Positions 16,031 to 24,683 of a DNA stretch of 64,000 bases are shown here, one piece after another. Positions within the stretch are counted from its first letter, which is position 1. Each line of letters opens with the position of its first letter. A program made the translations under genes and the position numbers. A model generated the notes under the pieces. It did not search any database and was not told the DNA's origin. It worked only from the letters and a program-made list of their open reading frames with translations. This DNA comes from Rhizobium sp. (GTDB lineage: Bacteria > Pseudomonadota > Alphaproteobacteria > Rhizobiales > Rhizobiaceae), in the NCBI GenBank assembly GCA_028290545.1, contig JAQGJP010000071.1:1-64000 (forward strand), given 5' to 3'.

Positions 16031-16678
16031 ATGTCACAACTCCAGGCCGGGATCATTCCCGTTACCCCCTTCGAACAGAACTGCACCGTGTTGTTCGACC
16101 CCGATACGATGGACGGCGTGATTGTTGATCCCGGCGGCGATGTCGAAATCATCCTGCAGACGATCCAGGAAAACGACATCAGACTCAAGGAGATCTGGTT
16201 GACTCATGGTCACCTGGATCACGCTGGGGGAGCGCTTGACCTAAAGGAGGCGCTCGGTATCAAGGTCATCGGCCCGCACAAGGACGACCTGCCGCTGTTG
16301 CAATCGATGGAAACCAGCGCCAAGCGGTTCGGCGTCGATTTCAAGGTGCGGAACATGACGCCGGATCGCTTTCTGGAAGAGGGAGAGACAGTCTCCTTCG
16401 GCAGCCACGTGTTCGAGGTCTATCACTGCCCGGGACATGCACCGGGCCACGTGATCTATTTCAATCGAGAGCAGAATTTCGCCCATCTCGGCGATGTGCT
16501 GTTCAACGGTTCGATCGGCCGGACGGATCTGCCGGGCGGTAATCATGAGCAGTTGCTGCAGTCGATCAGGACCAAGGTCCTGCCGCTTGGCGACGATGTC
16601 GGCTTCATCTGCGGCCACGGTCCGGGCAGCAAGATCGGCGACGAGCGTCGCACCAACCCATATCTGCAGGGACTCTAA
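16031..16678 (+). CDS. MBL-fold metallo-hydrolase (glyoxalase II-like, YcbL type)
   Basis: 215 residues. The metal site THGHLDHAGG is intact, with further ligands in YHCPGHAPGH, LGDVLFNGSIGRTDLPGG and ICGHGPGS. The size and the GRTDLPGG signature match the YcbL subgroup of glyoxalase II-like hydrolases, which lacks the C-terminal substrate domain of true glyoxalase II. Substrate is probably a thioester, not proven. ATG 16031 (MSQLQAGIIPVTPFEQN) is chosen over the frame opening at 15983 because homologues begin there. A bidirectional terminator follows at 16684. Confidence 0.9.
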   Translation: MSQLQAGIIPVTPFEQNCTVLFDPDTMDGVIVDPGGDVEIILQTIQENDIRLKEIWLTHGHLDHAGGALDLKEALGIKVIGPHKDDLPLLQSMETSAKRFGVDFKVRNMTPDRFLEEGETVSFGSHVFEVYHCPGHAPGHVIYFNREQNFAHLGDVLFNGSIGRTDLPGGNHEQLLQSIRTKVLPLGDDVGFICGHGPGSKIGDERRTNPYLQGL

Positions 16679-16683
16679 GCACA

Positions 16684-16712
16684 AAAGCCCTGCCGCGCGG
16701 GCAGGGCTTTTT
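16684..16712. terminator. Bidirectional terminator between the metallo-hydrolase and BA14K genes
   Basis: AAAGCCCTGCC and GGCAGGGCTTT form an 11-bp stem with a short CGCGCG loop. T-rich ends on both strands suit the two convergent genes. Confidence 0.85.
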
Positions 16713-16733
16713 GCATTTCGCCACTATACCGGT

Positions 16734-17396
16734 TCAGCCGGAGGTGCAGAAATGGCTCTTTCCGTCATAGCCCTTGTATGTGCCGGTCGTGGCATTGAAG
16801 GACGAGAAGCGCTGTTTGCAATAGGAGCGCCATTGAGCGGTCCAGGGTTCAAGCGCGCCTTGCGCAACATCGTCATTGCGGTCCTTGCGCTGGGTCTGCT
16901 TTTCCGGACGGTTCGGAAAATAGCCATCGTCCTGAGCCTGTTCATCCATCTGGCGCTGGTCATCCTGCTGGCTTTGGTCGTAGCCCTGGTCTTGGTTGTC
17001 CGTATCGCTGCGACCCATGCGGCGGTGATCGCGCGGCGGGCGAGCATCTTCCTGGTCGTCCGGCTGGGCATATTCATCGACCGGGCCAATGTACTCGGCT
17101 CCGGGCTCGGAATAGACCGCATCCGGATCGGCATAGACGGGCCCTTCATCGACCACGACGTCCGAGCGATAGATTGGCCGTTCGCGATAGACCACGCGGG
17201 GCTGCGTGAGCATCGAACCGACGACGACGCCGGCCGTCAGGCCAAGCACGCCGGCAGCGACGGCACGATTGTGGAAATAGCGACCGTTGTGATGGTTGCG
17301 CCAGTAGCGGTCTCGGGCGGATGCGAATTCCAGCGTCGACGCGAGCGTCGCGAGTGCAACGGTTCCGAGAACAACGGCTCTGGTTACTCTATTCAT
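16734..17396 (-). CDS. BA14K-family exported protein
   Basis: 220 residues from ATG 17396 (MNRVTRAVVLGTVALATLAS). The N-terminal signal peptide ends near EFASA. A second hydrophobic patch (AVAAGVLGLTAGVVVGSML) is followed by a long acidic, Gln/Asp/Tyr-rich linker. The C-terminal ~40 residues (PWTAQWRSYCKQRFSSFN ... GYDGKSHFC) are the BA14K domain, named after the immunoreactive lectin-like 14-kDa protein of Brucella abortus. It is probably periplasmic or membrane-associated. The paired cysteines of the domain are present. Confidence 0.85.
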   Translation of the reverse strand: MNRVTRAVVLGTVALATLASTLEFASARDRYWRNHHNGRYFHNRAVAAGVLGLTAGVVVGSMLTQPRVVYRERPIYRSDVVVDEGPVYADPDAVYSEPGAEYIGPVDEYAQPDDQEDARPPRDHRRMGRSDTDNQDQGYDQSQQDDQRQMDEQAQDDGYFPNRPEKQTQRKDRNDDVAQGALEPWTAQWRSYCKQRFSSFNATTGTYKGYDGKSHFCTSG

Positions 17397-17591
17397 GGTG
17401 ATTTTCCCTGCATTTGCCAAGCCTTGGTCTGTCTGGCTTTGATGGAAAATCTATGGCTGGGCGGATGAACGCCGGCTGAACGGAAAAGGGCAACTTTGTG
17501 ACGGCCGCTCCAACAGCCGACTCTGCTTGAGCCAACAGAACTATTTCCATCTAACAACGAAAGGCTTTATTGCTGATTCCGCCTGCGGAAA

Positions 17592-17627
17592 AGGAAAACA
17601 CCGCCAACCGGTGATCCGGCAGCGGTG
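17592..17627 (-). terminator. Terminator of the cold-shock gene
   Basis: On the minus strand CACCGC (17627-17622) pairs with GCGGTG (17604-17599), with an inner CCGG/CCGG stem, followed by GTTTTCC. It lies 28 bp past the stop of the gene ending at 17655. Confidence 0.6.
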
Positions 17628-17654
17628 CGTGAACTCCATGCTGTTAGACTGAGA

Positions 17655-17867
17655 TCAGCCGGTGACCTGAAGATTTACGGCCTTCGGGCCTTTGCCACGG
17701 CGATCCGGCTCGGTGTCGTAGGAAACTTTCTGGTTCTCGGTCAGGCCTGTGAGGCCCGATGCCTGAACGGCAGTAATGTGGACGAAGATATCCGAGCCAC
17801 CCTTGTCCGGCTTAATAAAGCCGAAGCCTTTGTCAGCGTTAAAGAATTTAACGGTGCCTGTATCCAT
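17655..17867 (-). CDS. cspA: Cold-shock protein (CspA family)
   Basis: 70 residues, MDTGTVKFFNADKGFGFIKP, with RNP1 (KGFGFI) and RNP2 (DIFVHI) nucleic-acid-binding motifs. Such proteins are RNA chaperones that melt secondary structure at low temperature or in stationary phase. The start at 17867 is preceded by AAGGGAA at a suitable distance; the frame upstream to 17909 is untranslated leader. A long leader and an operator-like cluster lie upstream (17868-18200). Confidence 0.93.
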   Translation of the reverse strand: MDTGTVKFFNADKGFGFIKPDKGGSDIFVHITAVQASGLTGLTENQKVSYDTEPDRRGKGPKAVNLQVTG

Positions 17868-18200
17868 GGAGTAATTCCCTTTCCTTGCCGTCCAATCATC
17901 GGACAGCATCCTCGCTTGCAGGCAGATTTCGAGTCTAAGGAAAGGTCCTACTATCGTGCCAGCCCGGCGGTTTCCCGTCTTTCTGTCACCCGGAGCTTAT
18001 TGCGCCTCCGGCGCGCTATTCTCAGGTCTTCCCGTTGTTCGTAAATTGCCCGAACGCTGGTAGATTGAGGGCAATCCCGCAGTTTGGCAAGAGAAACTTT
18101 CACGAGTGATACAAAATTATCACGAAACGTGATCGTCGAAACTGCAAAAAAACGCAAAAAAGTTTGGCTTACTTACAAATTATTGGCGCTTTGTTACAGA
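17868..18200. other. cspA leader and upstream regulatory region
   Basis: 333 bp between cspA and the end of the EamA transporter gene. The part next to cspA probably forms a long 5' leader, as is usual for cold-shock mRNAs. Further upstream, 18100-18133 has repeated TCACG/CGTGA half-sites. The A-rich stretch at 18144-18160 is compatible with an UP-like element. No open frame with a credible product was found. Confidence 0.45.
18100..18133. promoter_or_regulatory. Overlapping inverted repeats upstream of cspA
   Basis: Three linked elements: TCACG at 18100-18104, the dyad GTGATA-CAAAAT-TATCAC (18106-18123), and the perfect dyad ATCACG-AAA-CGTGAT (18119-18133). The two TCACG motifs are exactly 20 bp apart, about two helical turns. 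This looks like a multi-site operator; the binding protein is unknown. Confidence 0.45.
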
Positions 18201-19091
18201 TCATGTACCTCTTAGCTTGGATCTTGTAATCTCTGGTACAATTTCGACCAGGATCATTGCTGCAAAGATCAGCGCGCAGCCCACATAGCCGACGAACCCG
18301 ATCCGCTCTCCGAGCATCACCGCGCCGAACATGGCGCCGAAAAGAGATTCACTGGAAAGGAAGATCGCCGCCTGAGGTGCCGTCGTCCAGCGCTGGCCGA
18401 CGACCTGCAACGTATAGGCGATGCCGGAGGAAATGATCCCAGCATAAAGAATATGCGGCGCGGCGGCCACAACCCCATCCCAGGTGATCGGCTCGATCAC
18501 GACGGCAATCAACAATGCGCCGAGGCCGGTCACCAGAAACTGGATCGCCGAAAGGCCCATCGGGCGGTTGCTGCCGGACACGAAGATACCCACCAGCAAC
18601 ACCTGCGTTCCGAAGCAGGCAGCGCAGACGATCATCCAGAAATCACCGACCGCCAGCCGCGACAGCGCGCCGCCGCTGAGGTAGAAGATCCCGGCCAGGG
18701 CCATGATCGCCGCCGGCCAGATGATCCAGTGCGGCATTTTCCTCAGCACGACGACGCTGAGCACCGGCACGATGATCACGTAGAGACCGGTGAGGAAGCT
18801 GGCATTGGTGACCGTCGTGGTCAACATGCCGATCTGCTGGGTGATTGCCCCGCTCAGCAGTGTGAGGCCGATGAAGCAGAAGGCAATAATCTCTTTTTGT
18901 GTCAGAGACTTTGCTGCCTTGCGGTCTTCCCGGATGGCAAATGGCAGCACCACGAAAAAACCGATGAGGAACCGAACGGCCACGAACCAGAGCGGCCCCA
19001 TATGCGCCATCGCCAGATTCTGGCTGACAAAGGCAGCGCCCCAGAGTGCGGCAGTAAGGAGGAGAAGCAGATTGGCCTGTATGCGCGTCAT
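18201..19091 (-). CDS. EamA/DMT-family transporter
   Basis: 296 residues from ATG 19091 (MTRIQANLLLLLTAALWGAA). About ten hydrophobic segments arranged as two EamA repeats; the signature LLLLTAALWGAAFVSQN starts the first repeat. Drug/metabolite transporters of this type export amino acids, nucleosides or other metabolites; the substrate cannot be told. The longer frame opening at 19163 adds a charged N-terminus without support. It is a single gene upstream of cspA on the same strand, separated by the regulatory region. Confidence 0.85.
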   Translation of the reverse strand: MTRIQANLLLLLTAALWGAAFVSQNLAMAHMGPLWFVAVRFLIGFFVVLPFAIREDRKAAKSLTQKEIIAFCFIGLTLLSGAITQQIGMLTTTVTNASFLTGLYVIIVPVLSVVVLRKMPHWIIWPAAIMALAGIFYLSGGALSRLAVGDFWMIVCAACFGTQVLLVGIFVSGSNRPMGLSAIQFLVTGLGALLIAVVIEPITWDGVVAAAPHILYAGIISSGIAYTLQVVGQRWTTAPQAAIFLSSESLFGAMFGAVMLGERIGFVGYVGCALIFAAMILVEIVPEITRSKLRGT

Positions 19092-19226
19092 TTGGGGATT
19101 TCTTGGCTGAGGATACGTTATTGACCAGTTATCATTCCGCGCCTTAGCCGACAATAATTGCACGCTTGAATAATTTTGATGCTTTCAATTGATTTCGAGC
19201 AATATTGGTTGTCAAAGCAGGTGGCG

Positions 19227-20390
19227 CTATGACGGATTGGTGCCGCGCGTGATCCTCAACAGTTTGCCGTCATCGTCATCGGTCAGGACCAGAAGAGAGC
19301 CATCGGGGGCGGTGATGATATCGCGCAGTCGCCCGAACGCGCCATCGATGAAGCGTTCCTCACCGGTGATCTTGTTATTTTCATCTCGCGCGATCCGGGA
19401 GATCAGTCCGAACTTCAGCGACGTGACCAGAATGTCGTCCTTCCACTCGGGAAACATTGCGCCGCGATAGACCGTCAGCGCTCCGGGCGCGATCGACGGA
19501 TCCCAATAATGGGCGGGTTGTTCAAAGCCGGGGGCCGAAACGCCCTTGCCGATTTTCTTGCCGCTGTAATGGACGCCATAGCTTATCACCGGCCAGCCGT
19601 AATTCAGGCTGGGCTTGGGCATGTTGATTTCATCGCCGCCCCGGTCGCCATGTTCCGCAGTGACGATCGCGGATGTCAGGGGGTCGAATGTAATGCCCTG
19701 GGCATTGCGGTGCCCTTTCGAAAAGATCTCCGGCAACGCCCTTTTGCCATCTGCAAAAGGGTTGTCCGCAGGCACGGACCCATCCGTGTTGATGCGCAGG
19801 ATGCTGGCGGCATGGTCGAAGAAATCCTGGGCGCGCTTCATCCGGCCACGATCGCCGATGGTGAAGTAGAGCGTGCCGTCCGTGCCAAATGCGATGCGCG
19901 ACCCGAAGTGCCGTTCGGTCGTGCCGATTTTCTTCATGCGGAAAATTGTCCTGACGTCGCTCAGAGAACGCTCGTCGGCGGACAATTTGCCTCGGATCAC
20001 CGCCGTGCCTGCACCACCGTCGTAGGCGAGCGAAGCCGTCAGGAAGATCGTCCGGTCATCCACGAATTTCGGGCTCAGCGCCACATCCAGCAGACCGCCC
20101 TGGCCGTTCGCCGCGACCTTGGGCAAGCCGGTAATGGGCTTGGAGAGCTTGCCGTCGCGTATGATCCGGAGCCGGCCGGGCTTTTCGGTGACGATGAAGG
20201 CGCCATCCGGCAACACTTCGACACCCCACGGGCTCTCCAGGCCCTCGGCAACCGGCTCGACGGCGATGCTGACCTTCTGCGTGGCGAAGTACTGCGCTTG
20301 CGCGGCGACGGCCGAGGTTCCGCTGAAAGTCGCAAAGCCGGCGAGGATGATTGCAGCCGCGGCTTTCCGCTTGAGAACGGGGAGGGGCAT
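19227..20390 (-). CDS. PQQ-dependent soluble sugar (aldose) dehydrogenase family protein
   Basis: 387 residues from ATG 20390, preceded by AAGGAGA. A signal peptide (AAAAIILAGFATFSGTSAVAA) directs it to the periplasm. The six-bladed propeller signatures are present: GLESPWGVEVLPDGAFIVTE, GQGGLLDVALSPKF, FGSRIAFGTDGTLYFTIGDR, KGHRNAQGITFDP and EHGDRGGDEINMP. In Escherichia coli YliI/Asd and in soluble glucose dehydrogenases these residues hold PQQ and calcium. No PQQ synthesis genes are in the window. The downstream tail SLLVLTDDDDGKLLRI is normal for the family. Confidence 0.88.
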   Translation of the reverse strand: MPLPVLKRKAAAAIILAGFATFSGTSAVAAQAQYFATQKVSIAVEPVAEGLESPWGVEVLPDGAFIVTEKPGRLRIIRDGKLSKPITGLPKVAANGQGGLLDVALSPKFVDDRTIFLTASLAYDGGAGTAVIRGKLSADERSLSDVRTIFRMKKIGTTERHFGSRIAFGTDGTLYFTIGDRGRMKRAQDFFDHAASILRINTDGSVPADNPFADGKRALPEIFSKGHRNAQGITFDPLTSAIVTAEHGDRGGDEINMPKPSLNYGWPVISYGVHYSGKKIGKGVSAPGFEQPAHYWDPSIAPGALTVYRGAMFPEWKDDILVTSLKFGLISRIARDENNKITGEERFIDGAFGRLRDIITAPDGSLLVLTDDDDGKLLRITRGTNPS

Positions 20391-20590
20391 TTTCGTCTCC
20401 TTCTTGATTCCGGATTTCCGATCGTCGGAAAGAAGGTGGCGAGAACATGTCTTTACGGAAAGTACGCGGATAAACGGCTTCTCCTGGCGGAATATCCTGA
20501 TCAACAATGCGTTATCATTATCGACGACTGCCAGAGACCGCCTGTCGATGCATTCCTGAAATCCGCTTGGTCGACCACAATCATTGTCCG

Positions 20591-21238
20591 TCACACGCCT
20601 CTAAGCGACGCGGCCGTGTCCGTCTTCCGGAGTTCTGTTTCGACGATGTAGCGCAGATCGCCGTGAAATTTTGAGTCGAATGGCCAGCAGGTGATCAGTG
20701 CCATATGCTTGCCATAGGCATGGGCGTTGATGCCGCTGTCGTTCCATTTGGCGATGCGCATGCCGGTCACCTGGAACTCCAGAACCTTGCCGTCGGGATT
20801 GGTGACACGGATGGCGTCGCCGGTCGCGAGATCCTTCAGCCAGGCAAAATGCGTGTCGCGATGGGCGGCGATCACTGCGGTGCCTTCCTCGCCCGGATTG
20901 GGCGTATCCAGCATATGGCCGGGTCCGAACGCCATGGCTTCGCCACTGGCGCCGGCAATGACGATGGCCGATCGGGCGATGCGTGGCGCTTCGATCCTGG
21001 CGGCGATGGTGAAATCCGCCCACGGCCAGGGCTTGGCATTCACGTCGCCTTTCAGCCGCTCGTCGAAGGCGCGGGCCAGCAACACCTGCGACAGGGCGGA
21101 CTTGGCTTTCATATAGACGCCGTGACTGGCGAGAATGACGCCGGTCAGCATGATCAGGGCGAGGAGGGCTTTTGCAATTTTGAGAAATGGGTTGCCGGCC
21201 CCTGTCGCCTGGGGGGTGTTACCCCCCAGGCCTTGCAC
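20591..21238 (-). CDS. Class GN-like sortase
   Basis: About 215 residues. An N-terminal membrane anchor (ALLALIMLTGVILASHGVYM) is followed by the sortase fold. Catalytic residues are visible: His in VIAAHRDTHF, Cys in MALITCWPFD and Arg in HGDLRYIV. The match is to the proteobacterial dedicated sortases that serve one VIT/vWA substrate encoded next door, and such a substrate lies immediately upstream. The start is uncertain: no ATG precedes the anchor. A GTG at 21238 (8 bp past the substrate stop, inside a hairpin) or a GTG at 21289 (overlapping the substrate gene) are possible. It likely acts in the inner membrane facing the periplasm. Confidence 0.88.
   Translation of the reverse strand: MQGLGGNTPQATGAGNPFLKIAKALLALIMLTGVILASHGVYMKAKSALSQVLLARAFDERLKGDVNAKPWPWADFTIAARIEAPRIARSAIVIAGASGEAMAFGPGHMLDTPNPGEEGTAVIAAHRDTHFAWLKDLATGDAIRVTNPDGKVLEFQVTGMRIAKWNDSGINAHAYGKHMALITCWPFDSKFHGDLRYIVETELRKTDTAASLRGV
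21207..21231 (-). promoter_or_regulatory. Perfect hairpin at the substrate-sortase junction
   Basis: GCCTGGGGGGT / ACCCCCCAGGC form an 11-bp stem with a 3-base loop, just after the substrate stop (21247) and at the start of the sortase frame. It has no T-run, so it is more likely an mRNA-stability or translation-control element than a terminator. Confidence 0.6.
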
Positions 21239-21246
21239 GCCGGAAT

Positions 21247-23568
21247 TCAATTCTGTCCCCGGAGAACAACAGGCCGGTACCGCTGCCACCAGCCAGCGAG
21301 GACCAAGCCGAGGCCCGCGAGCGCCGACAGTATCAGGCCAATCCAGATCTGCAGGTCGGCGAGTGTCGCAGCGCCCGGCAGGTCGACAGCCTTGACATCT
21401 GCGGCGACCAGACCCGCTGCCTTGGCGGTCGGTGCGGCGGCCATCCTTGCGGCCGTCAGCGAAGCAAACTGATCCTGCTTGGCCTTCATCGCCTCACGCT
21501 CCCGCACGGGCATGTCGACTGGGGCCTGTTCGCCGAACACCTTGTCGAAATCCCAGCCGTCGGGCAGGTTGAGCGGCAGCCTGGTCTTGTCAAGACCTTC
21601 GTTCGTGGGGCGGGACGGGGTGACATCGACGGCGACCAGCGAGGTGACGCTCGATACGAGGTGATGGGCCATTGCCACAGTCTCGATCTGCTTGTCGAGC
21701 ACCGCCGGATCGCCGATCTTCCAGCCCTGGGCTTCCAGGTCGCTGATCTTGCGGCGCGCCCAGAGCTTGGAAAGGCCTTCGCCCGTAGCGGCATCGCCAA
21801 CATTCATTTCGACGCGCCATGGCTGGTCGCCGGTCTTGCCCATGATCAGCAGTTTGCCGGTCGGGGCGCCATCGATCTCCGCGGTCAGCAGCACCGGTTC
21901 GCCGGCATAGAGATCGGGGATCGGGTTGGGGGTGATGTCTTCCGCCTTGGCATTCTCGAAGGTTGCGGCAATGTCGGTCATGACCGGGCTTTCGAGCTTG
22001 TCGAAGAGCTCGCCCATGCGCTCGGCGACCTGCGTTTCCGAGCCGATATGGGTATAGGTGCCGCGGCCGATCTCGGCGGCCTTGGCCATGAAGAAGGAGT
22101 TCGGGGCCGAGCCGATGCCGACGGTGAAAACCCGGGCATTGCCTCGGTTCGCTTCGATCGCCTTGAACAACTGCTCCTCATTGCCGATCGCACCATCGGT
22201 CAGGAACACCACCTGCCGGATCGCGCCGGTCGCAACCGGTCCCTGATCCCGCAGGGCAGCCTGCAGGGCGGGCAGCATCTCGGTGCCGCCATCGGCGGTC
22301 AGGCCGTTGACATAGGCCATGGCGCGATCGACGTTTTCCTTGGAACCGTCGACAAGTCCCGGGAAGAATATGGTCATCGTGTCATCGAAGCGGATGACGT
22401 TGAACCGGTCGCCGGGCTGCAGCTTGGAGATCGCCAGCGCCAGCGAGGCCTTCGCCTGCTTGATCGATTCACCCCCCATCGAGCCGGAATTGTCGAGTAC
22501 GAAAACCACCTCGCGTTTCGGCTTAGGAACGTTCGACTGGGCCACCGATGGTGGGGTGACGAAGGCCATCAGATAGGTCTTGCCAGCCAGGCTCTCCTTG
22601 AATAGTCCGGCCTTTGGTGCCGCGCCATTGGCGGCCTTCCACGAAAGTTCGAAATCCTTGTCTGCGGGGACCGCATCGGTCGACAGCGAAACCGAAGCGA
22701 TGTCATCGCTGGCCTTGGTAATGTTGATCTTGTGGAACGGCGAGGTGACCTCGGAAAGCGGGAAGCCGGCCTTCAGATCGACAGTCAGCGTCACCGGATT
22801 GATTCTGGCATTCTCGCGCGGATCGAGCACCGGTGCCCCGATCTTCTCGCGGTTGGGCACGACGGCGTCGTCAGAGACCGCATAGCCGGTGTTCGAATTG
22901 AGGTCGACGGTCTGGACCACCGGCTGTGGGTTATAGCGCGGGGCCACCACCATTGGAAAGCGGAACGAAAAAACACCGGAGGACTGGTGTACGGCCTGCT
23001 GGTACTCGATCTGGATGACGATCGTTTCGCCAGGTCCGATATTTGCGACCTGGTTGGTGAAGATGTTCGGGCGCTGCTCCTCGAGCAGCGCAGCTTTTTT
23101 TCCTTGGGCTTTTGCCTCCTCATAGATCTTCTGGGCTTCGAGGCGCGGCTTGACCTTGCCTTCGATGAAGCGGTCGCCGATCTGCATTTTCAGGACATCG
23201 ACGGCGGAATCTTCGGGCAACGGGAAGACATAGGTGCCCTCGACCCAGCCCTTGGACGGGTTGGTGAAGCGTTGGGTGACCCGGGCGCGCAGGATCGGTC
23301 CGGAAACATCGAACCTGACGTCGGTCGCAAGACGCGGCGCCTCGACATAATAGCCCGCCTGCTTGGACGGAAACAGCAGCGATCCCATGTTGACGTCGTT
23401 CGGTGTCACAAGCCCCTGGCTGGATGGATTGGCTGCGGCGAATGCCGATGCCAAAAGCCCAACCGTGAGCAGCAGGAATGCGGCCAAGGCCGTCACGGCG
23501 ATCCAGAACACGCCGAAATGGCGTCTGGCCCGTATCGTGCTGGTTGAAATTTCGTCGTTCAGAAACAT
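21247..23568 (-). CDS. VIT and vWA domain sortase substrate (marine proteobacterial sortase target type)
   Basis: 773 residues from ATG 23568, preceded by AGGGGGAA. After a cytoplasmic/TM N-terminus (GVFWIAVTALAAFLLLTVGL) comes a VIT domain (RVTQRFTNPSKGWVEGTYVF, FIEGKVKPRLEAQKIYEEAK). A von Willebrand A domain follows with the MIDAS motif FVLDNSGSMGGESI and LTDGAIGNEEQLF. The C-terminus has a tripartite sorting signal: LPGAAT, a hydrophobic helix (WIGLILSALAGLGLVLAGWW) and a basic tail. It should be exported and then cut at the LPGAAT motif by the adjacent sortase. What it is attached to is unknown in Gram-negative bacteria. Confidence 0.9.
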   Translation of the reverse strand: MFLNDEISTSTIRARRHFGVFWIAVTALAAFLLLTVGLLASAFAAANPSSQGLVTPNDVNMGSLLFPSKQAGYYVEAPRLATDVRFDVSGPILRARVTQRFTNPSKGWVEGTYVFPLPEDSAVDVLKMQIGDRFIEGKVKPRLEAQKIYEEAKAQGKKAALLEEQRPNIFTNQVANIGPGETIVIQIEYQQAVHQSSGVFSFRFPMVVAPRYNPQPVVQTVDLNSNTGYAVSDDAVVPNREKIGAPVLDPRENARINPVTLTVDLKAGFPLSEVTSPFHKINITKASDDIASVSLSTDAVPADKDFELSWKAANGAAPKAGLFKESLAGKTYLMAFVTPPSVAQSNVPKPKREVVFVLDNSGSMGGESIKQAKASLALAISKLQPGDRFNVIRFDDTMTIFFPGLVDGSKENVDRAMAYVNGLTADGGTEMLPALQAALRDQGPVATGAIRQVVFLTDGAIGNEEQLFKAIEANRGNARVFTVGIGSAPNSFFMAKAAEIGRGTYTHIGSETQVAERMGELFDKLESPVMTDIAATFENAKAEDITPNPIPDLYAGEPVLLTAEIDGAPTGKLLIMGKTGDQPWRVEMNVGDAATGEGLSKLWARRKISDLEAQGWKIGDPAVLDKQIETVAMAHHLVSSVTSLVAVDVTPSRPTNEGLDKTRLPLNLPDGWDFDKVFGEQAPVDMPVREREAMKAKQDQFASLTAARMAAAPTAKAAGLVAADVKAVDLPGAATLADLQIWIGLILSALAGLGLVLAGWWQRYRPVVLRGQN

Positions 23569-23744
23569 TGTATTCCCCCTGGTCATCAATGATGATGTCT
23601 ATCAGGGTAGAGTCCGCGCCGATCTGGACTGCTTATCGTCTGAATTGCGGCGGCGACCGGTAATCATTGTGGCATGATTGCGGCAAATCAAAAATCCGCC
23701 CGGTCACGTGGTTTTCCATGAATAATGCGGTGGTTGTCGACGTT

Positions 23745-24683
23745 TTAGCGCATTCTTTTGCCGAACGCGGTGGTCTTCCGGGCGACCGGGCTGTAGGTGG
23801 CTGTCGCCGCTCTGGGCATATGCATCTCAGGGTTGTATCGTTCAAGGTCGGCCGTGGGTCTTAGGGCCGCCCGCACCGGGGCGTCGGCTTCCGGAAAATC
23901 GTCATTGAAGCTGGTCGGCGCCAGTTGCGGGCGGGCCAAAGCGTAGCCCTGCAGCAGCGGCACTTCGAGATTGCGGCAGATATCGACCTGGCGTTGATCT
24001 TCAAGGCCCTCGAAGATCGTCAGGATGCCCTGTTCGAGCAGTTGTTTGACCATATGTCGCAGAAGCGCGGAACCGGCCGAGTTTTCGAGGAAGTCCTTCA
24101 CCCAGTCGGCTTCGAACTTCACATAGTCCGGTCGCATCAGTTGCAGACGGTCGAGGTCGCGCTCGTCTGCGCCATATTCGTCGATGGCGATGCGGAACCC
24201 ATGCTTGCGCAATTCGACCACGAAATGGGCCAGCATGTCGGCGGTGTCGTTCTCCTTATGAGTGATTTCGCAGACGATGCGGTCGGCGGTCATGCCGGCC
24301 TCACGCGTCGCCAGCTTGATCATTTCGACCTCGCGGTGGATATCCGCGTCGGTCACGAACAGGCCGGGATGAAAATTCATGAATAGCTTGGCATTCGAAC
24401 GCCTGAGCGCACCGGTGTTGAAGATGTGCAGCGTGCGGCAGAGGCTGTCGATCAGCGCCGAATCCTGGCCGGCGACCTGCGGGAAGAATTCGGCGGGGCG
24501 CACGGGTTCGCCGGCGCGGGTCGGACGAATCAGGCCTTCGAACGCCTGTATCTCCAGATAGCCTTCTTCATCCTGACTGAAGATGGGCTGCAATGCGGAA
24601 TGCAGGGTGAACGCTCCATAGGTGGCGGTCCAGGAGCCGTCTTCCTCATTGCGGAGATTGGAGAAAACGCTGTTTCCGGCCAT
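23745..24683 (-). CDS. EAL-domain protein with variant active-site motifs
   Basis: 312 residues from ATG 24683; a GTG at 24704 is the alternative. The EAL domain covers ~25-245 with no GGDEF or receiver partner. Motifs read EGLIRP (for EALxR), NFHP, CEITHKE, DEYG (for DDFG), KFEADWV, FEGLE and LLQGYALARP. Glu, Asn, Lys and Gln positions are kept, but the second Asp of the DD pair is Glu and the loop is EGL. It may be a slow c-di-GMP phosphodiesterase or a c-di-GMP/protein-binding pseudo-enzyme. A ~70-residue basic tail follows the domain. Confidence 0.85.
   Translation of the reverse strand: MAGNSVFSNLRNEEDGSWTATYGAFTLHSALQPIFSQDEEGYLEIQAFEGLIRPTRAGEPVRPAEFFPQVAGQDSALIDSLCRTLHIFNTGALRRSNAKLFMNFHPGLFVTDADIHREVEMIKLATREAGMTADRIVCEITHKENDTADMLAHFVVELRKHGFRIAIDEYGADERDLDRLQLMRPDYVKFEADWVKDFLENSAGSALLRHMVKQLLEQGILTIFEGLEDQRQVDICRNLEVPLLQGYALARPQLAPTSFNDDFPEADAPVRAALRPTADLERYNPEMHMPRAATATYSPVARKTTAFGKRMR

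Noticed and set aside
21187-22605. 472-codon plus-strand open frame
   Set aside because: Antisense to the vWA substrate gene; composition is that of a shadow frame in GC-rich DNA.
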